The notes under the pieces were generated by a model. It ran no database searches and was not told the DNA's origin. It worked only from the letters and a program-made list of their open reading frames with translations. Below, piece after piece: positions 1 to 5,266 of a DNA stretch of 5,371 nucleotides. How positions within the stretch are numbered: position 1 is the stretch's first letter; each line of letters begins with the position of its first letter. Made by a program: the position numbers and the translations under genes. Source of the stretch: an uncultured Collinsella sp. (GTDB lineage: Bacteria > Actinomycetota > Coriobacteriia > Coriobacteriales > Coriobacteriaceae). Location: contig UROO01000115.1 in NCBI GenBank assembly GCA_900549555.1, positions 1 to 5,371 of the forward strand, written 5' to 3'.

Positions 1-49
1 ATCTACACCCTAGAGTTCGTCGGCAGCGTCAGATGTGTATAAGAGACAG
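1..49 (+). other. Illumina P5/i5 index/Nextera (Tn5 mosaic end) adapter, non-genomic
   Basis: This is residual sequencing adapter at the contig end. Bases 1-8 (ATCTACAC) match the 3' end of the P5 oligonucleotide, 9-16 (CCTAGAGT) sit exactly where the 8-base i5 index belongs and match, from memory, Nextera XT v2 index S516. Bases 17-30 (TCGTCGGCAGCGTC) are the Nextera read-1 adapter and 31-49 (AGATGTGTATAAGAGACAG) the 19-bp Tn5 mosaic end. Genomic sequence begins at 50. The order and spacing of all four parts agree with a library molecule read through its own adapter, so this is not a natural transposon end. Confidence 0.98.
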
Positions 50-750
50 TCGATGGCGAGCTCGGGAGCCTTCTCGTGGCAGAACTTCACGGCCTCCTGG
101 ACCTTCTTGGCGACCTCGCCGCCGGCGGAGCCCATGGTGGAGTAGGAGAGCATGGCCACGTGCGGCTCAACGTTGCCCATGAAGGTGGACCAGGAGTGAG
201 CGGAGGCGATGGCGATCTCGGAGAGCTCATCGGAGGACGGGTTGATGTTGAGGCCGCAGTCGGCGAAGATCAGCGTGCCGTCGGTGCCGAACTGCGGGGT
301 GTCGGTGCACATCACGAAGAAGGCCGAGACCAGCTTAGTGCCCGGGGCGGTCTTGAGGATCTGCAGCGCAGGGCGCAGGGTGTCGGCGGTGGAGTGGCAG
401 GCGCCGGAGACCAGGCCGTCGGCGTCGCCCATCTTGACCATCATGGTGCCAAAGTAGGTGGCATCCATCACCTGGGCGCGAGCCTGCTCGATGGTGACGC
501 CCTTCTTGGCGCGGAGCTCGGCAAACTTCTGCGCGTACTCCTCGTGCTTCTCGGCATTGCGCGGATCGATGACGGTAGCGCCGGGAACGTCGATCTCGTC
601 GGGGTTACCCAGGATGACGATCTTTGCCAGGCCCTCCTCGATGATCTTGGTGGCTGCGACGATGGTGCGCGGATCCTCGCCCTCGGGCAGGACGATCGTC
701 TTAAGGTCGGCCTTGGCGGCAGACTTCATACGGTTTAGGAAATCGCTCAT
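10..750 (-). CDS. pta: Phosphate acetyltransferase, 3'-truncated, with artefactual adapter-encoded tail
   Basis: Pta transfers acetyl between CoA and phosphate (acetyl-CoA + Pi to acetyl phosphate + CoA) in the cytoplasm; with acetate kinase it forms the main acetate/ATP route of fermenters. The N-terminus has the family's KTIVLPEGEDPR stretch (residues about 17-28), then MGDADGLVSGACHSTADTLRP (residues 108-127, split here only for description) and the C-terminal-domain motif SYSTMGSAGG (202-211). AAGGAG at 760-755 precedes the ATG at 750 with 4 bases between, which settles the start. Only residues 1-233 are fully genomic; residue 234 straddles the junction and residues 235-246 (CLLYTSDAADEL) plus the stop are translated adapter. 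The family is usually about 320-340 residues, so roughly 100 are missing. Acetate kinase often lies next to pta, but that side is off the contig. Confidence 0.95.
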   Translation of the reverse strand: MSDFLNRMKSAAKADLKTIVLPEGEDPRTIVAATKIIEEGLAKIVILGNPDEIDVPGATVIDPRNAEKHEEYAQKFAELRAKKGVTIEQARAQVMDATYFGTMMVKMGDADGLVSGACHSTADTLRPALQILKTAPGTKLVSAFFVMCTDTPQFGTDGTLIFADCGLNINPSSDELSEIAIASAHSWSTFMGNVEPHVAMLSYSTMGSAGGEVAKKVQEAVKFCHEKAPELAIDCLLYTSDAADEL

Positions 751-754
751 GTTA

Positions 755-760
755 CTCCTT
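755..760 (-). promoter_or_regulatory. Ribosome binding site of pta
   Basis: The minus strand reads AAGGAG-TAAC-ATG here, a strong Shine-Dalgarno match that fixes the pta start at 750. Confidence 0.85.
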
Positions 761-802
761 ACAAGCGTTTCGCTAAGCTCCAGGCGCCCGGCTGTTCACG
801 AA

Positions 803-825
803 TAAACCCGCTGCTAGCGGGTTTA
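803..825 (-). terminator. Perfect 10-bp hairpin in the pta leader (attenuator- or insulator-like)
   Basis: TAAACCCGCT (803-812) pairs perfectly with AGCGGGTTTA (816-825) around a GCT loop. It lies about 43 bases upstream of the pta ribosome binding site, between two divergent genes, so it does not follow any gene in the window. On the minus strand it is followed by TTCG and on the plus strand by CCTTT, so the run of U is short either way and mostly inside the stem. It could be an attenuator or 5' stabiliser of the pta mRNA. An insulator stopping antisense transcription is also possible. The structure is certain as sequence; the role is inference. Confidence 0.5.
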
Positions 826-852
826 CCTTTCAATTATGTACGCCGCGGTGCT

Positions 853-878
853 TGAGCTTTCCTTGTGTGGCAAGCTCA
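853..878. promoter_or_regulatory. Dyad TGAGCTT-N12-AAGCTCA, possible operator
   Basis: TGAGCTT (853-859) and AAGCTCA (872-878) are perfect inverted 7-mers separated by 12 bases. They abut the divergent -10 boxes, overlapping the expected -35 position of the plus-strand promoter. The same half-site AAGCTC recurs at 775-780 in the pta leader. Spacing and placement would suit a dimeric regulator, but no known consensus is recognised. Confidence 0.3.
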
Positions 879-903
879 TTATAGGACGCATTAGCGCTAT
901 AAT
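875..903 (+). promoter_or_regulatory. Putative glf promoter (TATAAT at 898-903)
   Basis: A perfect TATAAT lies at 898-903, giving an expected transcript start near 910 and a leader of about 70 bases before glf. The -35 hexamer at 17-bp spacing (CTCATT, 875-880) is poor, so the promoter may be weak or activator-dependent. It overlaps the opposing -10 box at 883-878. Confidence 0.45.
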
Positions 904-906
904 CGC
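878..906 (-). promoter_or_regulatory. Putative pta promoter (TATAAT at 883-878)
   Basis: On the minus strand a second perfect TATAAT occupies 883-878, pointing toward pta, with a weak -35 (GCGATT, 906-901) at 17-bp spacing. Its leader would be about 120 bases and would contain the 803-825 hairpin. The -35 position falls on the -10 box of the opposing glf promoter. Confidence 0.4.
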
Positions 907-919
907 TCTGATAAATATG

Positions 920-938
920 TCTCGAAGATTGTTCGAGA
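920..938 (+). promoter_or_regulatory. Inverted repeat TCTCGAA-N5-TTCGAGA in the glf leader
   Basis: TCTCGAA (920-926) and TTCGAGA (932-938) are perfect inverted 7-mers around GATTG. The repeat starts about 17 bases after the glf -10 box, so it is either a roadblock-type operator in DNA or the first hairpin of the glf mRNA leader. Confidence 0.4.
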
Positions 939-967
939 AAAGCCCAGCTAACGAGCCCGTGGCTTTT
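938..967 (+). terminator. Hairpin with U4 end just before the glf ribosome binding site
   Basis: AAAAGCC (938-944) pairs with GGCTTTT (961-967) around a 16-base loop. It follows directly on the 920-938 repeat, sharing one base, and ends four bases before the glf Shine-Dalgarno sequence. The form resembles a weak intrinsic terminator, so leader attenuation or control of ribosome access is possible. No leader peptide or known riboswitch is recognised. Confidence 0.3.
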
Positions 968-981
968 GACAAGGAGTATCG

Positions 982-2184
982 ATGCAGATTACCTCAGGCC
1001 TGCCTGAAGGCTTTAACGCCGGCGCATACGACATGATTGTCGTCGGTGCCGGATATGCCGGTGCCGTTTGTGCCCGCCGTCTCGCCGAGACCATCGGCTA
1101 TCGCGTTGCCGTTCTGGAGCGCCGTAGCCACATTGCGGGCAACGCCTACGACTGCGCTGATGAGGCCGGAATCCTGGTCCACGAGTATGGTCCGCACATC
1201 TACCATACCTTTAATGAGCGCGTTCACAATTTCCTGTCGCGCTTTACCAAGTGGACGGACTACCAGCACAAGGTGCTTGCCAATATCAACGGCACCCTTA
1301 TGCCCGTGCCCTTTAACCACGCGAGCCTCAAGCTCGCCTTTGGCGATGAGCGCGGCGAGGAGCTGTATCAGAAGCTCGTGGAGACCTTTGGCAAGGACGT
1401 CAAGGTGCCCATCATGGAGTTGCGCAAGAAGAACGACCCGGATCTTGCCGAGGTCGCCGATTACGTCTACGAGAACGTCTTTTTGCATTACACCATGAAG
1501 CAGTGGGGCCAGACGCCCGACCAGATCGATCCCTCGATCACCGGCCGCGTTCCCGTTTTTGTGGGCGATGATGACCGCTACTTCCCGCAGGCTCCCTTCC
1601 AGGGTATGCCGCAGGACGGCTATACCGCGCTGTTCGAGCACATGCTCGACCACGATCTGATTGATGTGTTCTGCGACGTGGACGCCCGCGACCTCTTCGA
1701 GATCGACGAAACCACCGTCAAGATCGACGGTAAGGTCTATGGCGGCGAGATCGTCTACACCGGTCCGCTCGACGAGCTGTTCAACCTCGACCTGGGCGCT
1801 CTGCCGTACCGTACGCTCGACATGAAGTTCGAGACACTCGATATGGACCAGTTCCAGCCCGTGGGCACCGTCAATTACACCACGAGTGAGGATTACACGC
1901 GTATCACCGAGTTCAAGAACATGACTGGTCAGGTCCTGCCCGGCAAGACCACCATCATGAAGGAGTATTCCAAGGCCTATACGCCCGGTTCGGGAGAGAC
2001 GCCCTATTACGCCATTCTGGAGCCCGAGAACCGCGAGCTCTATGAGCGCTATCTTGAGCGCGTCCAGAACCTGACGAACTTCCACCCGGTGGGTCGCCTG
2101 GCCGAGTATCGTTACTACGATATGGATGCCGTGACCAACTCCGCCCTCGATCTTTCGGATGAGATTATCGCCTGCCATGCATAA
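982..2184 (+). CDS. glf: UDP-galactopyranose mutase
   Basis: This cytoplasmic flavoenzyme interconverts UDP-galactopyranose and UDP-galactofuranose using reduced FAD, supplying galactofuranose for surface glycans. The 400-residue protein has the FAD-binding G22-x-G24-x-x-G27, the ribose-binding E46 at the end of the second strand, HIAGNAYD (50-57), GPHIYHT (70-76, with both family histidines H72 and H75), TMKQWG (171-176), R188 in the active-site segment, TEFKNMT, and GRLAEYRYYDMD (371-382). By alignment from memory R372, Y378 and D380 match the substrate-binding Arg/Tyr/Asp of the Klebsiella enzyme. AAGGAG at 971-976 lies 5 bases before the ATG, which supports a 15-residue extension before the flavin fold. 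The 3' end overlaps the next gene by 8 bases. No key residue is missing. Confidence 0.96.
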   Translation: MQITSGLPEGFNAGAYDMIVVGAGYAGAVCARRLAETIGYRVAVLERRSHIAGNAYDCADEAGILVHEYGPHIYHTFNERVHNFLSRFTKWTDYQHKVLANINGTLMPVPFNHASLKLAFGDERGEELYQKLVETFGKDVKVPIMELRKKNDPDLAEVADYVYENVFLHYTMKQWGQTPDQIDPSITGRVPVFVGDDDRYFPQAPFQGMPQDGYTALFEHMLDHDLIDVFCDVDARDLFEIDETTVKIDGKVYGGEIVYTGPLDELFNLDLGALPYRTLDMKFETLDMDQFQPVGTVNYTTSEDYTRITEFKNMTGQVLPGKTTIMKEYSKAYTPGSGETPYYAILEPENRELYERYLERVQNLTNFHPVGRLAEYRYYDMDAVTNSALDLSDEIIACHA

Positions 2185-3208
2185 AGTCATATCATTCGGT
2201 ATTCCCTCGTATAACGCCGCCAAGGACATGGACCATTGCATCACCTCCATTCTGGAGGGGAGCAATTACGCCACCGATATCGAGATCATCATCGTCGATG
2301 ACGGTTCCAAGGACGAGACGACAGCTAAGGCCGACGAGTGGGAGACACGTTATCCCGGCATCATTCGCGCGGTGCATCAGGAGAACGGTGGCCACGGCAT
2401 TGCCGTCCTTTCGGGCTTGCGCGAGGCACAGGGCACCTACTACAAGGTCGTCGACTCGGACGACTGGCTCGATGGCGCAGCTCTGTCGACCATGCTTTCG
2501 ATCCTGCGCGGTTTTGAGGAGCGCGACCAGCGCGTCGATCTCTTTATCTCGAACTATGTGTACGAGAAGGTTTACGAGGGTACGCATACCGCTATTGGCT
2601 ACAAGTTTGCCCTGCCGCGAAAAAAGATCTTTACCTGGGACCAGATTGGCCATTTCCGTCTGGACCAGAATCTGCTCATGCACAGCCTGTGCTATCGCAC
2701 GGATGTGCTGCGCGCGTCCAATCTGCCTATGCCGCCGCACACGTTCTATGTAGACAACATCTACGCCTACGTGCCGCTACCGCGCTGCAAGACCATGTAC
2801 TACGCCGACATCGACCTCTACCGCTACTTTATCGGCCGTGAGGGCCAAAGCGTCAACGAGGCCACGATGGTCAAGCGTCTGGACCAGCAGTTTCGCGTGA
2901 CGCGCATCATGATGGAGTCGTTCCACCTGTACAGCGATGTCGAGTCGTCGCGTCTGCGCTCGTACATGATGGGCTATTTCACCATGATGATGGCAATCTG
3001 CTCGGTGCTTACTAAGCTTTCCGACGAGGATTGTGCCGACGAGCGCCTGAAGACGTTGTGGAATGATTTGAAGGCCTATGACGAGCGTATGTATCGTCGT
3101 GCACGCTACGGTGTGGTCGGCTTCTTCACCAACCTGCGCGGCCGGGCCGGCGACAAAACCACACTCGGCCTATACCGTCTTGCCTCAAAGATCTTCAAAT
3201 TCAACTAG
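2177..3208 (+). CDS. Family 2 (GT-A) glycosyltransferase
   Basis: A 343-residue inverting GT-A glycosyltransferase that would transfer a sugar from a nucleotide donor to a glycan acceptor at the cytoplasmic face of the membrane. It opens with ISFGIPSYN (5-13), followed by the nucleotide-binding VDDGSKD (40-46) and the metal-binding D93-S94-D95-D96-W97. A later FYVDN with D193 is in the area where the catalytic base usually lies. No transmembrane helix is evident; the C-terminus is basic (ending ASKIFKFN). I place the start at 2177, overlapping glf by 8 bases, because family members begin a few residues before this strand; an ATG at 2159 in frame is the alternative but has no ribosome site. 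Tight coupling to glf suggests a galactofuranosyltransferase or a partner in a galactofuranose-containing polysaccharide, but donor and acceptor cannot be read from sequence. Confidence 0.9.
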   Translation: MHKVISFGIPSYNAAKDMDHCITSILEGSNYATDIEIIIVDDGSKDETTAKADEWETRYPGIIRAVHQENGGHGIAVLSGLREAQGTYYKVVDSDDWLDGAALSTMLSILRGFEERDQRVDLFISNYVYEKVYEGTHTAIGYKFALPRKKIFTWDQIGHFRLDQNLLMHSLCYRTDVLRASNLPMPPHTFYVDNIYAYVPLPRCKTMYYADIDLYRYFIGREGQSVNEATMVKRLDQQFRVTRIMMESFHLYSDVESSRLRSYMMGYFTMMMAICSVLTKLSDEDCADERLKTLWNDLKAYDERMYRRARYGVVGFFTNLRGRAGDKTTLGLYRLASKIFKFN

Positions 3209-3240
3209 CTGCTGAACAATCGCTGCTGATAGGTTGACTG

Positions 3241-3261
3241 GGCCCCTTGGCCTTTAGTTTG
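3241..3261 (+). terminator. Left inner arm; short GGCC-CCTT-GGCC hairpin with TTTAGTTT tail
   Basis: The arm holds GGCC-CCTT-GGCC (3241-3252), a four-pair GC-only stem, followed by TTTAGTTT. It lies 32 bases after the glycosyltransferase stop and could terminate that gene. It can also pair over 21 bases with its mirror at 3330-3350. The stem is short, so terminator strength is uncertain. Confidence 0.45.
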
Positions 3262-3329
3262 CTACTGCGAACAGTCCTGCTCGCACGGAAAGCATATTAA
3301 GTGCTTTCCGGCTCGTGCGGAACTTGTAT

Positions 3330-3350
3330 CAAACTAAAGGCCAAGGGGCC
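3330..3350 (-). terminator. Right inner arm, mirror of 3241-3261
   Basis: On the minus strand this is base-for-base identical to 3241-3261, so it also reads GGCC-CCTT-GGCC then TTTAGTTT. It lies 25 bases beyond the stop codon of the mirrored gene remnant (3378-3376), in the same relative place as the left arm has to the real gene. Confidence 0.4.
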
Positions 3351-3375
3351 TCTGCTATAAGAATCGATTGTCAAG

Positions 3376-3411
3376 TTATTTGAATTTGAAGATCTTCGAC
3401 GCGCGGTACAC
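3376..3411 (-). pseudogene. Remnant 3' end of a second glycosyltransferase copy
   Basis: The minus strand reads V-Y-R-A-S-K-I-F-K-F-K-stop, against L-Y-R-L-A-S-K-I-F-K-F-N-stop at the end of the 2177-3208 gene. Stop codons align (TAA against TAG). Ala and Ser codons differ only at the third base (GCG/GCC, TCG/TCA), while K-I-F-K-F is identical in DNA. The same frame stays open up to 3465 but meets a stop at 3468-3466, and no similarity is visible beyond about 3411, so only a dozen codons are recognisable. It probably derives from a convergent homologue otherwise lost. A purely structural hairpin that happens to keep frame is the alternative. Confidence 0.45.
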
Positions 3412-3487
3412 AGGGGCCTGGACTGAAAAGGTCTTAGTTGGTAGTCGGTCGGAGGCGGGCGGGCGTTACGTTTGTCGCGAGTTCCGC

Positions 3488-3526
3488 ATGCAAAGAAGGC
3501 CACTTAATGTGGCCTTCGTCTTGCAT
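3488..3526 (-). terminator. Bidirectional hairpin terminator between convergent genes
   Basis: GAAGGCCAC (3495-3503) pairs perfectly with GTGGCCTTC (3509-3517) around TTAAT, and ATGCAA (3488-3493) with TTGCAT (3521-3526) extends the stem past a small internal loop. On the minus strand the stem runs into TTCTTTGC, about 65 bases after the P1 peptidase stop, so it most likely ends that transcript. The plus-strand end (TTCGTCTT) is less U-rich but could also stop read-through from the glycosyltransferase side. Confidence 0.7.
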
Positions 3527-3582
3527 AGGACTATAGAGCAGCAAACATAACCAAGGCCCACCGGGCAACCGGACGAGCTAGT

Positions 3583-4584
3583 TTACTTCGCGGCGCCGGG
3601 GATGCCGTGGGAGGTTTTGGCGGTTTTGGCTCCGTTTACGATGGCGGTCTGTAGAGCCCTTACGGCGAGCATGCCCAGCAGGTCTAGGGGAACGGCGGCG
3701 CTTGCCTGGGCTCCCAGTTTGCCGCTGGCAAGGGTGTAGATGGTGTCGCCGTCGTTGGTGGTGTGTGTGGGGCGGATGGCGTGCGCATAGGCGTCTGCGG
3801 CCATCTGAGAGACTTTGGTGGCCTGGGCCTTTGTGAGCTCCACGTTGGTGACGATACAGCTGATGGTGGTGTTGGTGCGGTCGAGCGGCATCTGCATAGA
3901 GCCTGCGGCGGCAAAGGCGGCGAGCTCCATGTCGACGATCTGGTCGCTATCGGCTGCGGCGCGCATGCCGGCGACCCATTCGCCAGTGGTCGGGTCGACG
4001 ACGTTGCCGCAGGCGTTGACCGAGACCACGGCGCCCACCTTGACGGGGCCGAGCGCCACGGCGGCAGCTCCGAGGCCGGCCTTCATGCAGGTGGCAGGTC
4101 CCATGAGCTTGCCTACGGTGGCGCCGGTGCCGGCGCCCACGTTGCCCTGCTCGAGCGAGGCAGGGGTGTGGTCGAGCGCCTCGCGCACTGCGGCGGCACC
4201 GGCCTCGATGTCGGGGCGCACGGTGGAGTCGCCAAAGGCGAGGTCGAAGATGCAGCTGGAGCACACGATAGGCACCTGCGTGGGACCGACGGGCAAGCCG
4301 ATGCCGCGGCTCTCAAGCTCGCGGGCGACGCCGCTTGCGGCTTCGAGGCCAAAGGCCGATCCGCCCGAAAGGCAGACGGCGTGGACCTTATCGACGGTGT
4401 TTTCGGGGCGCAGCAGGTCGGTCTCGCGCGAAGCGGGAGCGCCACCGCGTACGTCAACACCACCAGTGGCACCCTCGGGCGCCACGATTACGGTACAGCC
4501 GGTGCCAGCCTCCTCGTCCGTATAGTTGCCAAAGCAAAAGCCATCGACGTTGCAGACATCGATGGCTTCGAGCAGTGTGTCCAT
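3583..4584 (-). CDS. P1 family (DmpA/BapA-like, S58) peptidase
   Basis: A 333-residue member of the DmpA-type aminopeptidase family, which mature by self-cleavage into two subunits and hydrolyse N-terminal residues or amides; the substrate here is unknown. Family marks are GTGCTVIVAPEGATGGVDVRG in the N-terminal part (27-47), CLSGGSAFGL (71-80), GNVGAGTGATVGK (147-159), and N238-T239-T240-I followed by V-T-N. By family comparison cleavage would fall between N238 and T239, leaving T239 as the N-terminal nucleophile where DmpA has Ser. HTTNDGDTIYTLASGK follows. Start at 4584 is set by AGGAG (4594-4590) five bases upstream. The same frame stays open to 4869, but that extension overlaps maf and is not coding. 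No signal peptide is seen, so a cytoplasmic enzyme is expected. Confidence 0.9.
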   Translation of the reverse strand: MDTLLEAIDVCNVDGFCFGNYTDEEAGTGCTVIVAPEGATGGVDVRGGAPASRETDLLRPENTVDKVHAVCLSGGSAFGLEAASGVARELESRGIGLPVGPTQVPIVCSSCIFDLAFGDSTVRPDIEAGAAAVREALDHTPASLEQGNVGAGTGATVGKLMGPATCMKAGLGAAAVALGPVKVGAVVSVNACGNVVDPTTGEWVAGMRAAADSDQIVDMELAAFAAAGSMQMPLDRTNTTISCIVTNVELTKAQATKVSQMAADAYAHAIRPTHTTNDGDTIYTLASGKLGAQASAAVPLDLLGMLAVRALQTAIVNGAKTAKTSHGIPGAAK

Positions 4585-4589
4585 ATTTT

Positions 4590-4594
4590 CTCCT
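4590..4594 (-). promoter_or_regulatory. Ribosome binding site of the P1 peptidase
   Basis: AGGAG on the minus strand lies five bases before the ATG at 4584 and decides against the much longer upstream open frame. Confidence 0.8.
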
Positions 4595-4606
4595 ATCGGT
4601 TTTCCG

Positions 4607-4623
4607 CCGGGCCTTATGCCCGG
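4607..4623 (-). other. Leader hairpin before the P1 peptidase
   Basis: CCGGGC (4607-4612) pairs with GCCCGG (4618-4623) around five bases, 13 bases upstream of the ribosome site. Just beyond it 4631-4643 holds the small inverted repeat CCGTAC-G-GTACGG. No promoter with acceptable -10 and -35 was found between maf and this gene, so it may be transcribed by read-through or by a non-consensus promoter. Confidence 0.35.
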
Positions 4624-4653
4624 TCGGGATCCGTACGGTACGGCAAAATTGTA

Positions 4654-4676
4654 GGCGCTGGGGGATACCCAGCGCC
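4654..4676 (-). terminator. Terminator-like hairpin after maf
   Basis: GGCGCTGGG (4654-4662) and CCCAGCGCC (4668-4676) form a perfect nine-pair GC-rich stem with a five-base loop. On the minus strand it begins eight bases after the maf stop and is followed by TACAATTTTG, a short U run displaced by four bases. It likely ends or weakens transcription before the P1 peptidase. Confidence 0.65.
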
Positions 4677-4684
4677 AGATGCAA

Positions 4685-5266
4685 TTACGAGAGTTTTTTA
4701 ATCGCGCGCGCGACGCGGGCGATGGGTAAGCCCACCACGTTATAGAAGTCGCCCGAAATATCGTGCACGAGCATGCGGCCGCCTGTGCCCTGGATGCCGT
4801 AGGCTCCGGCCTTGTCCATGGGTTCGCCGGAGGCAACATAGCGCTCGATCTGCTCCTCGGTAAGCTCATAGAACGTCACGTCGGTCACATCGACAAACGA
4901 CAGGCTCTCGGCGGCATGCGGAGCTGTAGCGTCGCCGGCTTTAACGATGCAGACGCCGGTTGCCACCTGGTGCGTGCGGCCCGAAAGCTCGCGGAGCATG
5001 GTGCGCGCCTCGTCCTCGTTTGCCGGCTTGCCCAAAATCTTGCCATCGAAGGTGACGATGGTATCGGCCGCGACGGTCAACTCATTGGGCTCGGCATGCT
5101 CGGCGGCGACGGCAGCAGCTTTGGCACGCGCCAAGCGCTCGACGAGCGTAAGCGGAGCTTCGCCATCAAAAGGCGTTTCATCGATATCCGCGGGAATCAC
5201 GCGAATGTTGTAGCCTGCCTCGCGCATTAGCTCTATGCGGCGCGGCGATTGCGAAGCCAAAATCAT
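4685..5266 (-). CDS. maf: Maf family nucleoside triphosphate pyrophosphatase
   Basis: Maf proteins hydrolyse non-canonical or pyrimidine nucleoside triphosphates to the monophosphate and pyrophosphate, clearing modified nucleotides and, in some bacteria, affecting division. The 193-residue protein is full length, beginning with ILASQSPRR (2-10), then the catalytic-aspartate motif AADTIV (D68), LGKP (78-81), LSGRTHQVATG (94-104) and DKAGAYGIQG (151-160) with K152 and Q159. The I-Q-G version is typical of the dTTP/UTP (YhdE-like) branch, so that activity is likely but inferred. Start at 5266 overlaps the stop of the upstream gene as ATGA, with a modest GAGGG nine bases upstream inside that gene, indicating translational coupling. 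Confidence 0.95.
   Translation of the reverse strand: MILASQSPRRIELMREAGYNIRVIPADIDETPFDGEAPLTLVERLARAKAAAVAAEHAEPNELTVAADTIVTFDGKILGKPANEDEARTMLRELSGRTHQVATGVCIVKAGDATAPHAAESLSFVDVTDVTFYELTEEQIERYVASGEPMDKAGAYGIQGTGGRMLVHDISGDFYNVVGLPIARVARAIKKLS

Larger units (their letters stand above)
3188..3396. repeat. Large imperfect palindrome spanning the glycosyltransferase 3' end
   Basis: Two arms of roughly 100 bases mirror each other around about 3295. Outer arms 3188-3204 and 3380-3396 are perfect 17-base inverted copies, extending to 21 of 23 (3188-3210 against 3374-3396). Between outer and inner arms ACAATCG followed six bases later by ATAG is shared in mirrored order. The inner arms 3241-3261 and 3330-3350 are perfect over 21 bases. 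At the centre CGGAAAGCA (3286-3294) pairs with TGCTTTCCG (3302-3310). The nearly common centre of all levels shows one inverted duplication that has since diverged, not several unrelated hairpins. Confidence 0.8.

Noticed and set aside
31..49. Natural Tn5-like transposon end
   Set aside because: The mosaic end is joined to the synthetic read-1 adapter, an 8-base index and the P5 end, so it is library adapter.
751..981. Known riboswitch or T-box leader
   Set aside because: No conserved T-box, cobalamin, SAM, TPP or similar core sequence was recognised; only simple hairpins are visible.
994..2265. 423-codon open frame on the minus strand antisense to glf
   Set aside because: It is a shadow of glf in GC-rich DNA. 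Its translation has no recognisable family motif, whereas the plus-strand frame has every mutase motif and a good ribosome site.
3188..3396. Invertible promoter switch or small mobile element (MITE) flanked by inverted repeats
   Set aside because: No convincing promoter lies between the arms, no recombinase gene is nearby, no target duplication flanks either set of arms, and the outer arms extend into coding sequence with codon-wise divergence.
3297..3550. Short open frames of 60-68 codons on both strands in the intergenic region
   Set aside because: They run through the palindrome and the terminator hairpin, lack ribosome sites and show no family resemblance; the minus one is not in the frame of the glycosyltransferase remnant.
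3763..4701. 312-codon plus-strand frame across the P1 peptidase
   Set aside because: Gly/Ala/Asp/His-rich composition is typical of an antisense shadow; no start signal or motif.
4585..4869. N-terminal extension of the P1 peptidase frame
   Set aside because: It overlaps maf and the hairpin after it, reads as low-complexity Arg/Pro/Ser, and a strong ribosome site stands directly before the ATG at 4584.
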